Part shown: positions 44,005 to 53,263 of the stretch, piece by piece
Numbering within the stretch: the first letter of the stretch is position 1
Layout of the letters: every line of letters starts with the position of its first letter
Source: an uncultured Mycoplasmatota bacterium
GTDB taxonomy: Bacteria; Bacillota_I; Bacilli_A; RF39; UBA660
Reading direction: 5' to 3'
Assembly (NCBI GenBank): GCA_900545005.1
Contig: UQXO01000001.1
Span: 62,001-126,000, forward strand
DNA length: 64,000 nucleotides
The notes under the pieces: generated by a model
The model's database searches: none
What the model was told of the DNA's origin: nothing
The model's input: only the letters and a program-made list of their open reading frames with translations
Position numbers and translations under genes: made by a program

Positions 44005-45869
44005 TATTTATTGTATTCCTTTCGTAAATAAATAGAAAGAATAGAGATATCAGCAGGATTAACGCCACTTATACGCATAGCTTGAGCGATAGTCTTAGGA
44101 CGGACTTTTTCTAATTTTTGACGTGCTTCACTAGCTAAATTGATAACTTTTTCATAATCAATGTCTTCCGGTATTTCTTTGGATTCTAATTTCAACATTT
44201 TTTCTACTTCTTTATATGTTTTGGCAATATATCCTTCATATTTGATACTGATTTCAACTTGTTCTTTAACATTATCTGGGTAGTCAATTGGAATTAAAGT
44301 GGATAAGAAGTTGATTGTTATTTCTGGTCTTTTTATTAATTCATATAAAGATTGGGAGAAATTAGGAACTTGGATATTATTTTCTGTAAAGTGGTCTCTA
44401 ATCTCATCAGTTATTTTTAATTTTGTATCTTTTAAATAAGTTGTTAACTTGTTAATTTGGTCTTTTTTAGTTAGATAATTTTGATACTGTTTGTCCGTAA
44501 TAGAATTTACATTATGGGCTAGTCCACGTAAACGAAGATCTGCATTATCATGTCTTAAAATAAGTCTAAATTCAGCTCTTGAAGTTAGCATACGATAGGG
44601 TTCATTAGTACCCTTAGTAACTAAATCATCAATTAAAACGCCGATGTATGCTTCATTTCTTTTAAGAATTAATGGATCTTTATTTTCTAATTTTAAGGCC
44701 GCATTGATACCAGCAATTAAGCCCTGACCGGCAGCTTCTTCATAACCGCTAGTACCGTTAATTTGACCGGCAGTAAAGATATTCGAAACAACTTTTGATT
44801 CTAAAGATGGTTTTATTTGTAATGGATCTATGGCATCGTACTCAATAGCATAAGCATATTTAGAAATAACAGCATTTTCAAGACCTGGAAGAGAATGAAC
44901 CATTTTATCTTGAATATCATGGGGCATAGAAGTTGAAAAACCTTGAAGATACCAATCATCATAGTATAAAGATTCTGGCTCTAGGAAAAGTTGATGTCGG
45001 TCTTTATCGTGAAAGCGAACTATTTTATCTTCAATCGAAGGACAGTATCTTGGGCCAATTCCTTCAACATAACCACCATACATACTTGATTTATCTAAGT
45101 TATCTTCAATTAATTTTTTAGTTTCTAAGGTTGTGTAAAGGAGATAACATTTTTGTTGATTTTCTAGATTATATGTTGCTGGTAAGTCATTAGAAAAAGT
45201 CCAATACCTATCATCTCCGCATTCCGGGTGCATTTTGGTAAAATCAATTGAAGATTTTTTAATTCTTTGAGGAGTACCAGTCTTTAAGCGTTGAATAGTA
45301 AAACCATATTTTTTCATATTAGTGCTCAATGATTCACTACGACGTTCACCATGAGGGCCACCTGGATGTTTTTCAGCACCGCAAAGAATGCTTCCACGAA
45401 GATATGTTCCGGTAGTTAAGATAACAGCATTGCAAAAATATTTAGTGCCATCTTCTAAAATAACCCCTTTAACTTGATTTTCTTCTACTATTAAATCTTC
45501 AACCATACCTTCAATAAGACTAAGATTTTCAGTATTTTGTAATTCTTTTAACATTTCTTGTGGATATGTAATTTTATCTGCTTGTGCTCTTAAAGCCCGA
45601 ACAGCAGGACCTTTACCGCTATTTAGCATTTTAATTTGAAAATGGGAACGGTCAGCAACACGCCCCATTAAGCCACCTAAAGCATCAATTTCACGGACAA
45701 TTATACCTTTAGCAGTACCACCAATAGATGGATTACACGGCATATCAGCAATATTTTTAATATTCATTGTAATAAGTGCAGTTTTATGGCCTTTAAAAGC
45801 AGCGATATGGGCAGCTTCACAGCCAGCATGACCACCACCAACAACTATTATTTCATAATTATTATTCAT
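44004..45869 (-). CDS. mnmG: tRNA uridine-5-carboxymethylaminomethyl modification enzyme, FAD subunit
   Basis: The 621-residue protein starts with the dinucleotide loop IIVVGGGHAGCEAA and contains PCNPSIGGTAKGIIVREIDALGG and QINGTSGYEEAAGQGLIAG. All are MnmG (GidA) signatures. With MnmE it forms the cmnm5 group on U34 of several tRNAs. Length is normal, and mnmE is just upstream. Confidence 0.97.
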   Translation of the reverse strand: MNNNYEIIVVGGGHAGCEAAHIAAFKGHKTALITMNIKNIADMPCNPSIGGTAKGIIVREIDALGGLMGRVADRSHFQIKMLNSGKGPAVRALRAQADKITYPQEMLKELQNTENLSLIEGMVEDLIVEENQVKGVILEDGTKYFCNAVILTTGTYLRGSILCGAEKHPGGPHGERRSESLSTNMKKYGFTIQRLKTGTPQRIKKSSIDFTKMHPECGDDRYWTFSNDLPATYNLENQQKCYLLYTTLETKKLIEDNLDKSSMYGGYVEGIGPRYCPSIEDKIVRFHDKDRHQLFLEPESLYYDDWYLQGFSTSMPHDIQDKMVHSLPGLENAVISKYAYAIEYDAIDPLQIKPSLESKVVSNIFTAGQINGTSGYEEAAGQGLIAGINAALKLENKDPLILKRNEAYIGVLIDDLVTKGTNEPYRMLTSRAEFRLILRHDNADLRLRGLAHNVNSITDKQYQNYLTKKDQINKLTTYLKDTKLKITDEIRDHFTENNIQVPNFSQSLYELIKRPEITINFLSTLIPIDYPDNVKEQVEISIKYEGYIAKTYKEVEKMLKLESKEIPEDIDYEKVINLASEARQKLEKVRPKTIAQAMRISGVNPADISILSIYLRKEYNK

Positions 45870-45875
45870 TTTACA

Positions 45876-47225
45876 TCACTTTCCTAAACAGAAGTTACTA
45901 AATAATTCATCTAGTAATTCATCTTTATATGTTGCACCAATAATTTCCCCTAAAGTATCCCAACAAGAGCGAATATCTATTTCTAACATATCAACAGAGT
46001 ATCCTTTATCGATATTAACAAGAGCTGAATCTAAACTATTAATAGCTATCTTAATTAAAGCTTTATGACGAGCATTAGTTAAATAGGTGGCATCATTAGT
46101 GCTTATTTGTTCTAGATTAAACATTCTTTCGATTTCCTCTTTTAATGATTCAATACCATTTTTATTAACGGTATTTCCAAATACGAGATTTTCTCCAGTT
46201 AAATTTATTTTCTTTGGTAAATCATTTTTATTAATAAAGATAATATGATTCTTTGACTTAACCAGTTCAATTAATTCTTTATCATCGAGAGTTAATTCTT
46301 CATTATTATTTAAAACTAAAATAATTAAATCAGCCTCATTTAAAATCTTCTTACTTTTATCAACCCCGATTTTTTCCACTTCATCAGTAGTATTTCTGAT
46401 ACCGGCAGTGTCAATAAAATTGATTTTAGTGCCGTTAAGAATTGTTGAACCCTCAATGGAGTCTCTAGTAGTTCCAGCAACATTGGTAACTATAGCTTTA
46501 TCTTCTTCTAAAAAGGTATTTAAAAGACTGGATTTACCAACGTTAGGACGACCAATTAAACAAATATTAATACCATCTTTAATAATTTTAGCATCTTCGG
46601 ATTTTTTTAAAAGATTATTTAACTTATCTTTAATTGTTAATAACTTAGTTTTTAAAACATTTAGAGTAATATCTTCAGCATCTTCATACTCAGGATAATC
46701 AATATTTACTTCAATATTAGCAATCAAATTCATAATATCTTTTCTTATTTCCATAATATACTTTTTCAAAGATCCAGTTAATTGATTGATAGATAATTGT
46801 AAAGCCTTGTCAGTTGTGGAGTTAATAACATCTTCAATTGCTTCAGCCTCAGTTAAATCAATGCGGCCATTTAAGAAAGCTCGCTTAGTAAATTCTCCAG
46901 GAAGAGCAAGACGAGCACCGTTTACCAAACATAATTCTAAAACTTTATTAGTAGAAGCTATACCACCATGAGTATTTATTTCCACAATATCTTCAGTTGT
47001 ATAAGTCTTCGGAGCTAACATAACCGAAACTAGAACCTCATCAATAACATTTTTTTCTTCATCAATTATATAACCGTGATTAATGGTATGACTAGGTACT
47101 TTAGTAAGGTCTTTACCTTTAAATATTTTACTGGCTATTAATAATGCTTTAGGACCGCTAAGCCTTACAATCGAAATAGCGCCAACACCCTTAGCTGTTG
47201 ATATAGCGACAATTGTATCTTCCAT
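45876..47225 (-). CDS. mnmE: tRNA modification GTPase MnmE
   Basis: The 449-residue protein has the N-terminal folate-binding part (AISTAKGVGAISIVRLSG), a G domain with GRPNVGKSSLLN, DTAGIR and NKNDLP, and the C-terminal FCLGK whose Cys is needed for catalysis. It works with MnmG. A TATAAT at 47360-47355 may be the -10 of its promoter. Confidence 0.97.
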   Translation of the reverse strand: MEDTIVAISTAKGVGAISIVRLSGPKALLIASKIFKGKDLTKVPSHTINHGYIIDEEKNVIDEVLVSVMLAPKTYTTEDIVEINTHGGIASTNKVLELCLVNGARLALPGEFTKRAFLNGRIDLTEAEAIEDVINSTTDKALQLSINQLTGSLKKYIMEIRKDIMNLIANIEVNIDYPEYEDAEDITLNVLKTKLLTIKDKLNNLLKKSEDAKIIKDGINICLIGRPNVGKSSLLNTFLEEDKAIVTNVAGTTRDSIEGSTILNGTKINFIDTAGIRNTTDEVEKIGVDKSKKILNEADLIILVLNNNEELTLDDKELIELVKSKNHIIFINKNDLPKKINLTGENLVFGNTVNKNGIESLKEEIERMFNLEQISTNDATYLTNARHKALIKIAINSLDSALVNIDKGYSVDMLEIDIRSCWDTLGEIIGATYKDELLDELFSNFCLGK

Positions 47226-47393
47226 ATATTTATTTTCCTTTCTAATTGGGAATATTTTTCCTTGGTTGATTTAATGATATCATAAATTTTATCTGAAGTG
47301 GTCGCCTAAAAAGCGACAATTAACTTTCTAGGAATTTTTTCTGTATCGGTTTGTATTATAGCATAGAAATATAAACTTGAATAATTTTTCGTG

Positions 47394-47416
47394 AAAAAAA
47401 AGAAGAACTAGTCTTC
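47394..47416 (-). terminator. Terminator of the rnpA-yidC-jag operon, overlapping the jag stop
   Basis: GAAGACTAGTTCTTC forms the hairpin, followed by eight T. The TAG stop of jag is in the loop. Confidence 0.75.
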
Positions 47417-47896
47417 AACATAATTAACAACAATATGACGATTTGGCTCTTCGCCAACAGAGATAGTAGAAAGATTAGTTTCTTCTTTTAAAGCATTGTG
47501 GATAATACGACGTTCATAAGAATTCATATTATCTAATTCCACACTACGCTTAGTTTTTTTAACTTCAGCAGCAATCTTTTTGGCCAAGTGAATTAAATTT
47601 TCTTCACGTTGCTCTTGATAATTATTAACATTTAGAATAATATTAGGATAAACTTTTAAGACTTCATAAGTGTGTTTACAAGTAAGTAGCTGTAAAGCCT
47701 TTAAAGTACGACCATAAGCACCAATTAAAATCGAGTTGTTGTTAGAATTCATATTAATCATTATTTGATCATGATTAAATTTAGTTGTAATAGTAGCCTC
47801 TAAACCCATATTTTTTAATAGAGTATCAAGGTATTCAATTACACAGGCTGATATTTCCTCTAAGTTATCCACAGTTTTATTTACTTCTTCTTTCAT
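47408..47896 (-). CDS. jag: Jag/KhpB-like RNA-binding protein, short form
   Basis: The 162-residue protein has a KH domain (INMNSNNNSILIGAYGRTLKAL) and an R3H domain (MNSYERRIIHNALKEE). The N-terminal Jag_N domain present in the Bacillus protein (about 208 residues) is missing. KhpB proteins bind RNA with KhpA and affect cell shape and division. It begins directly after the end of yidC. Confidence 0.88.
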   Translation of the reverse strand: MKEEVNKTVDNLEEISACVIEYLDTLLKNMGLEATITTKFNHDQIMINMNSNNNSILIGAYGRTLKALQLLTCKHTYEVLKVYPNIILNVNNYQEQREENLIHLAKKIAAEVKKTKRSVELDNMNSYERRIIHNALKEETNLSTISVGEEPNRHIVVNYVED

Positions 47897-48841
47897 TTAT
47901 TTGACCTCTTTCATTTTTTTCATAATAAAGTTTTGACAAATACCAAAGACATTATTAACAATCCAATAAAGGGCTAAAGCTGTTGGTAAAGATAGAGATG
48001 CAAGTGAAATCATAAACGTCATAATATAAGTCATCGTTTTGGCTTGACGCATCATTTCGTTATTGCCATCTTGAGGTTGACTAGCCATAGCTTGTTTAAA
48101 TGAGAAGAAAGTACTTAATGCGATTAAAACTAATAAAATAATATAGAGATAGTTGCCACTAGCTAAAGCTTTACTTGGAGTCATACCTAAACTCATATTC
48201 CATAATGTCCCTTCAAAAATAGCAGGTACACGGTTTATTGCCTCTAGGAAAGCAAATAATAATGGTAATTGAATCAAAGAAGTTAGACAACTAGTAGCTG
48301 GATTAATGTTATATTTACGATAAATCATCATCATTTCTTGAGATTTTTGCATCATTGCTTCATTATCGGTACGATTAGCGTATTTGGCTTCTAGTTTATT
48401 TAATTCTTTACTAGCTTTTTTCATATTTTCTGATTGAGCCATAGTGTTCTTAGTTAAAGGAATTAAGATACATCTAATTAAGATACTAATAATAATTACT
48501 GATAGACCGTAGTTTCTAACAATTTCTCCTAATTTAAGGATTAACCAAGCTAAAGGTTTTACAAAAATACTTTCCCATAGACTTTGGTATTTAATATCAG
48601 TAGGCTTAAAATCATCACAAGATGGTAATTCTTCTAATTTTGTTGTTAATTTATCATTGTTTTCTTCATAAATCTTATATAGTTCATCACTAGTTGGTTT
48701 ACATAATATGTTAGCAGTTAAAGTTTGTCCAGTTGTTTCGTTGATAACTTGTTTATTATTATCATCCTTAACGTATTTAGTACAACCTACAGTTAAAAAC
48801 ATCATGATAGTTAAGATAGCTACTTTTAATTTTTTATTCAT
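47897..48841 (-). CDS. yidC: Membrane protein insertase YidC/SpoIIIJ (lipoprotein form)
   Basis: The 314-residue protein starts with a lipobox (FLTVGC), then five membrane helices. IRCILIPLTKNTMAQSENMKKA includes the conserved hydrophilic-groove Arg, and the C-terminal helix has ALALYWIVNNVFGICQ. This is the Gram-positive YidC1 type, which inserts small membrane proteins and in spore formers is needed for forespore development. Start overlaps rnpA by 4 bp. Confidence 0.95.
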   Translation of the reverse strand: MNKKLKVAILTIMMFLTVGCTKYVKDDNNKQVINETTGQTLTANILCKPTSDELYKIYEENNDKLTTKLEELPSCDDFKPTDIKYQSLWESIFVKPLAWLILKLGEIVRNYGLSVIIISILIRCILIPLTKNTMAQSENMKKASKELNKLEAKYANRTDNEAMMQKSQEMMMIYRKYNINPATSCLTSLIQLPLLFAFLEAINRVPAIFEGTLWNMSLGMTPSKALASGNYLYIILLVLIALSTFFSFKQAMASQPQDGNNEMMRQAKTMTYIMTFMISLASLSLPTALALYWIVNNVFGICQNFIMKKMKEVK

Positions 48842-49164
48842 TTAGTCTCCTTAATTAACCTTGTAAAACAATTTTCTAACTCTGAGAAGTTTTTGTTTTT
48901 GCAAGAGTTCTTAATCATTATAATATATTTAGTATCATTTTTGAATAATTTTTTATATTTATCTACAAGACTACGAACTTGTCTTTTGATTTTGTTGCGA
49001 CTGACAGCATGGCCAAAACTTTTTTTGACAGCAATACCAAATTGTGGATAACTCTGTGGATAACTCTTTTGGTAAATTGTAAAACATTCATTAGTTAGAA
49101 ATCTATGATTATGGATTATTTCTTGAAAGTCTTGGTTTTCTTTAACCATTTCTCTTCTTTTCAT
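48838..49164 (-). CDS. rnpA: Ribonuclease P protein component
   Basis: Start is the ATG at 49164 behind AAGGAG; upstream codons are in the gap. FGIAVKKSFGHAVSRNKIKRQVRSL is the RNR motif that binds RNase P RNA (written here without its first residues in the family order). A tandem SYPQSYPQ at about residues 35-42 is encoded by two consensus DnaA boxes. The 108-residue length is normal. It helps mature tRNA 5' ends. Confidence 0.95.
   Translation of the reverse strand: MKRREMVKENQDFQEIIHNHRFLTNECFTIYQKSYPQSYPQFGIAVKKSFGHAVSRNKIKRQVRSLVDKYKKLFKNDTKYIIMIKNSCKNKNFSELENCFTRLIKETK
49043..49063. promoter_or_regulatory. Two DnaA boxes inside rnpA
   Basis: TGTGGATAA at 49043-49051 and 49055-49063, 12 bp apart, both consensus. 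Confidence 0.75.
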
Positions 49165-49187
49165 TGTTAACTCCTTACTATTTAAGG

Positions 49188-49210
49188 AAAAAACCACTTG
49201 GTAGTGGTTT
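49188..49210 (-). terminator. Hairpin between rpmH and rnpA
   Basis: AAACCACT pairs with AGTGGTTT, then T run. It starts at the rpmH stop and would lower rnpA transcription relative to rpmH. Confidence 0.75.
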
Positions 49211-49331
49211 ACTTACATAATACTTTACGTCCTTTTTTTCTTCTTGATTTAAGAATATTGCTTTCTTTTCTTGCAAAGAAACCATGTTTTTTCGCTTTTT
49301 TGCGTTGATTTGGTTGATAAGTTCTTTTCAT
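49209..49331 (-). CDS. rpmH: Large-subunit ribosomal protein L34
   Basis: This short frame gives 40 residues: MKRTYQPNQRKKAKKHGFF at the start and KSRRKKGRKVLCK at the end, both diagnostic. The usual 44-residue form has four more residues in the middle loop, missing here (ARKESN region). GGAGGTG lies before the ATG. It is the first gene left of oriC, as in most bacteria. Confidence 0.95.
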   Translation of the reverse strand: MKRTYQPNQRKKAKKHGFFARKESNILKSRRKKGRKVLCK

Positions 49332-49419
49332 TTTGACACCTCCACATCTAATTAGCAAGGTTATTATAATAAATATTTCTAGAAATTGTCAAGGTTTTAT
49401 GGTTTTTAGATATTTTTTT

Positions 49420-49935
49420 AGGTTATCCACAGTTTGGGTAAGTTTTATTATTATTATTATTATATATTCATCATCATAATACTGTTGATATGTTGATAAC
49501 TTTTTTAAATTTGCCTAAAGTATGCCAAAAAATAAATGTTTTTCGCTGTGGATAACTCAAAAGTTATCCACAATTTAGGTGTTGATAACTCAAAAATTGG
49601 GTACTTATAAACTCAAAATTCGACAAAATTTACCAAAAAATAGTCGAAAAAAAGTGTCAAGTTTTAGTGTCAAGTAAAAAGTTATCCACAGTTTTGCATA
49701 ATTTTAGTCCTTTTTTTAGTAGTTATCAACAGTTTGAAACCCTTATAAACACTGGGCTTGAAGTAGTTATCCACATTATCAACAGGTACTATGTGTATAG
49801 TTATCCACATGTTGACAACAAAAAAATGGTCTTACCTGTGGATAACTCAAAAATTTCCCAGAAATCAGCCAAAAAAGCTGTGGATAACCTGTTGATAACT
49901 TGTGGATAAGTTGTGGATAAATCTGTGGATAACTT
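49420..49935. other. oriC: Chromosomal replication origin oriC
   Basis: Eleven perfect DnaA boxes (TTATCCACA or complement) lie at 49423, 49547, 49564, 49682, 49767, 49801, 49837, 49879, 49901, 49912 and 49924, with TTATCAACA-type variants at 49491, 49580, 49723, 49777 and 49890. Six TTA triplets (49445-49462) and three CAT triplets (49469-49477) next to the box at 49423 look like an unwinding tract with a DnaA-trio. Gene strand switches here, as expected. No DnaA box lies between dnaA and dnaN, which are only 20 bp apart. Confidence 0.92.
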
Positions 49936-50025
49936 TAAAGGATAAAAATTAAAAAAGTTCTTTACTAAATTAGGGGGATGTTATAAAATAATTGTTGATT
50001 ATTGGTTGTGAGCGGGGTGATAGTT

Positions 50026-51381
50026 TTGAAATCGGAGGATTTATGGAATAGTTTTCTTGCAAAATTACAAGAAAAAATGAATCCAATATCCTTTAATACA
50101 TGGTTTAAACCGTTAAAATTGCAAGAATTAAATACTAAAGATGGAAAAATTATTATCGAAGTTCCCATGGGAGTTCATAAAACTACTTTAGAAACAAGTT
50201 GGCATCAAGTTATTGAGGAAACTTTATTAGAGATAACTGGAAGTACTTATGAAGTTGTTTATACTTTAGAGAAAAAAGATGCTGCTGTTACAGATAACAA
50301 GGTCAAAAATTCTAGTAAAGAGAAAAAAGAAGAAGTATTTGTTACTAATTTAAAGAAAGAGTTTACTTTTGATAATTTTGTAACGGGAGATACAAATAAG
50401 TTTGCGAAGACAGCTGCAATTGCAGTCGCAGAGGCACCGGGAAAGATTTATAATCCTTTATTTATGTATGGTAAAAGTGGAGTTGGAAAAACCCATTTAA
50501 TGCATGCGATTGGTAATTATATTACAGAGCATTCTAATTTAAAGGTTTTATATACAACTAGTGATAGTTTTAAAGATGATTATACTAATATTGCTGGTGG
50601 AAGTAGTGATAATTCTTTTGAACGGGCTGAATATTTTAAGAATAAGTATCGAGATGTTGATGTATTATTAATAGATGATATTCAATTCTTGGTGGGAGCA
50701 GAGAAGACTCAACAAGGATTTTTTCATACCTTTAATGAACTTCATGATAAAAATAAACAAATTATTATTACTTCTGATAGGTCGCCGGAAGATTTAAAAC
50801 TTTTGGAAGAAAGACTTCGGAGTAGATTTACTTGGGGGTTACCGGTTGATATTTATCCACCTGATTATGAGCTTCGTTGTCGAATAATTCGAGATAAGAT
50901 TAGATATTTATCTTTAGCAAATATGATGTCTGATGATGTTATTAACTATATTGCTAATTCTTGTGATACAGATGTTCGTGAAATTGAGGGTGCTATAAAT
51001 AGGTTGCAAGCTTACACAGCCGTTTATGCTCCAAGTATGGTGACTCTTGATTTTGCTATGGAAGCATTAGGTGACTATGTTAATAACAATATTTATTCGA
51101 TTAGTAATATAACGGTTGTTCAAAAGGCTGTTGCCGATTACTATGGTATAACGGTTGAAGCATTAAAGGGTAAGAAAAAGTCAAAAAATATTGCTTATCC
51201 ACGGATGCTTGGAATGTATATGGCTAGAATTATGACGAACGAGTCTTTTCCACGTATTGGGTTAGAGTTTGGGGGTCGTGATCATTCAACAGTTATTCAT
51301 GCAGTTGATAAAATAGAAGAAGACTTAAAGGATAATAAACAATTACAAGAAATAATAAATGAAATTAAAGCAAAAATTTAA
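50026..51381 (+). CDS. dnaA: Replication initiator DnaA
   Basis: A TTG start at 50026 is chosen because GGGGTG lies 6 nt upstream and the product begins MKSEDLWNSFLAKLQ, matching the DnaA domain I; no ATG exists there. GKSGVGKTHLMHAIGN (Walker A), LLIDDIQFL (Walker B) and the DnaA signature GGRDHSTVIHAV are present. The roughly 450-residue length is normal. It binds the boxes directly upstream and so probably represses itself. Confidence 0.97.
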   Translation: MKSEDLWNSFLAKLQEKMNPISFNTWFKPLKLQELNTKDGKIIIEVPMGVHKTTLETSWHQVIEETLLEITGSTYEVVYTLEKKDAAVTDNKVKNSSKEKKEEVFVTNLKKEFTFDNFVTGDTNKFAKTAAIAVAEAPGKIYNPLFMYGKSGVGKTHLMHAIGNYITEHSNLKVLYTTSDSFKDDYTNIAGGSSDNSFERAEYFKNKYRDVDVLLIDDIQFLVGAEKTQQGFFHTFNELHDKNKQIIITSDRSPEDLKLLEERLRSRFTWGLPVDIYPPDYELRCRIIRDKIRYLSLANMMSDDVINYIANSCDTDVREIEGAINRLQAYTAVYAPSMVTLDFAMEALGDYVNNNIYSISNITVVQKAVADYYGITVEALKGKKKSKNIAYPRMLGMYMARIMTNESFPRIGLEFGGRDHSTVIHAVDKIEEDLKDNKQLQEIINEIKAKI

Positions 51382-51401
51382 AATATAAGGAGAAATTAAT
51401 T

Positions 51402-52520
51402 ATGAAATTTACAATTGATAAGAGTGTAATATTAGAAAGTTTAATGAATGTAGCAAGAGCTATTTCTGCTAAGAATGTTATACCAGTATTAAATGGTATT
51501 AAGTTTGAAATGACTGAAGAGGGGTTATATTTAACTGCTAGTGATTCAGAATTAACAATTAAATCTTTTATAGATAAGAAAGATATTAAGAATGTTGAAG
51601 CCACAGGAAATATTATTATTCAAAGTAAGTTTATCGTTGATATTATTAGAAAAATGCCTAGTGATATTATCGATTTTGAAGTTGTTGATGGCTTAAAAAT
51701 TAAGTTAACTAGTGGGACTAGTGAGTGTAGTTTAAATTGTCTTGATTCTTCAGAATATCCAATAATTGATTTAGAAACACATAAAGTTCCTATTATGATA
51801 AATAGTATGTTATTTAAAAGTATTGTTAGTCAAACAGCTTTTGCAATTTCGACTCAGGAATTAAGACCATTACTTACCGGGTTAAATTTTAAGATAACAG
51901 GTAACATTTTAGAATGTATTGCTACGGACTCATATCGTTTAGCGAAGAAAACTGTTACTTTAAATGATGCTGCTCTTAATGATGTTAATATTGTTATTCC
52001 GGGGAAAAATGTTTTAGAATTAGATAAGATTATTAATGATGATGTTGATATGGAACTTCACGTATTTAATAACAAAGTATTATTTAAGTATAAGAATATT
52101 ATTTTCCAAAGTAATTTATTAGCGGGAAATTATCCTAATACTAATAATTTAATTCCTACTAATTTTGAATATATGATGAGTACTAATTTAAATGATTTCT
52201 ATAATGCTATTGATCGAGCTTCTTTAGTAACTCAAAGTAAGGATAAGAATATTGTTAAGATGACTTTATCAGGAAAGAAGCTTGTTATTAATTCTTATGC
52301 TTCTGAGATTGGGAAAGTTGAAGAAACTATTGATGTAGAATGTAATGTTACTAATGATATTTCTATTTCTTTCAGTGCTAAATATATGTTAGAAGCTTTA
52401 AAAACGTTTAAAGATGAGAAAATTATGATTTTATTAAATGGGGATATTAAACCAATTGTTATTAAATCAACCGAAGATGAGACTTTAATTCAATTAATAT
52501 TACCAATTAAAACTTATTAA
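51402..52520 (+). CDS. dnaN: DNA polymerase III beta sliding clamp
   Basis: The 372-residue protein has the three-fold clamp structure: MKFTIDKSVILESLMNVARAI at the start, RPLLTGLNFKI in domain 2, and the C-terminal QLILPIKTY, close to the usual end. AAGGAG precedes the ATG. It follows dnaA at 20 bp and is followed by two terminators. Confidence 0.97.
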   Translation: MKFTIDKSVILESLMNVARAISAKNVIPVLNGIKFEMTEEGLYLTASDSELTIKSFIDKKDIKNVEATGNIIIQSKFIVDIIRKMPSDIIDFEVVDGLKIKLTSGTSECSLNCLDSSEYPIIDLETHKVPIMINSMLFKSIVSQTAFAISTQELRPLLTGLNFKITGNILECIATDSYRLAKKTVTLNDAALNDVNIVIPGKNVLELDKIINDDVDMELHVFNNKVLFKYKNIIFQSNLLAGNYPNTNNLIPTNFEYMMSTNLNDFYNAIDRASLVTQSKDKNIVKMTLSGKKLVINSYASEIGKVEETIDVECNVTNDISISFSAKYMLEALKTFKDEKIMILLNGDIKPIVIKSTEDETLIQLILPIKTY

Positions 52521-52529
52521 AATGAATTT

Positions 52530-52601
52530 ACTGGTGAATAGCCAGTTTTTTTGTTTCAAATGACAATAGTTAATTATATTTTGGTTAGCTATTGTTTTTT
52601 T
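52530..52601 (+). terminator. Two tandem terminators after dnaN
   Basis: ACTGG/CCAGT plus seven T (52530-52552), then ACAATAG/CTATTGT plus seven T (52563-52601). They separate dnaA-dnaN from comK. Confidence 0.8.
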
Positions 52602-52692
52602 AGCAAATTTTACCAATTCGACAAAATTTGACAAAATTCGACAAAGTTAAGTGCTAGAGTAGGGTCAATTTATTTGCAGAAGGGGGATTTTT

Positions 52693-53157
52693 ATGAATAA
52701 ATTGTATGCAATAAATGAAGAAACATTATATTTAGAAGGTGTTACTTCAATTGATGGGAGAGTTGTTTCGAGAATATATGATGAAAGGGGGATTTCTAAT
52801 AGTGATATTTCACCAACAGAGATAATTAAATATGGTTGTGAGTATTTTGGATCTACTTTAGAAGGAAGACAACGGGGAACTTCTAGTTTATTAGGGATAA
52901 AACATAAGGTGCCGGTAATAGTTGAAGGAAGTTTAGAGCTTATTTTCTTTCCGACTTGTTCACCAAAAGTTAAGAGTTGTTCTTGGATATGTTTTAATAA
53001 TATTATATCTTATAAAAAAAATAATTATGAGACTGATGTAATCTTTAAAAATGGGGAAAAAATTACTATTGACATCTCGTATGGAGTTTTTGAAAATCAA
53101 TATATTCGTGCTACACGCTTAAAAGCTATTAATGATATGCGAAAATTACTAAAATAA
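52693..53157 (+). CDS. comK: ComK-family competence transcription factor
   Basis: The 154-residue protein matches ComK along its length: GCEYFGSTLEGRQRGTSSL, GIKHKVPVIV, IFFPTCSPKVKSCSWI and ISYGVFENQYIRATRL. In Bacillus ComK binds paired AT-rich boxes to turn on DNA-uptake genes. It lies where Bacillus has the S4-domain gene rlbA between dnaN and recF, and it is set off by terminators and AAGGGGG. Three TTYGACAAA repeats (about 52616-52645) just upstream could be a regulatory region. Pseudopilin genes near 17.6-19.2 kb are possible targets. Confidence 0.85.
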   Translation: MNKLYAINEETLYLEGVTSIDGRVVSRIYDERGISNSDISPTEIIKYGCEYFGSTLEGRQRGTSSLLGIKHKVPVIVEGSLELIFFPTCSPKVKSCSWICFNNIISYKKNNYETDVIFKNGEKITIDISYGVFENQYIRATRLKAINDMRKLLK

Positions 53158-53263
53158 TGAAAATAGGCTATAAAAAGGGGCTATTTTGTGTTATAATTTA
53201 AGTAGGTATATGGGTACTTATATACCTATTATTTTACTCTATATAGAAAATGAGGTACTTTAA

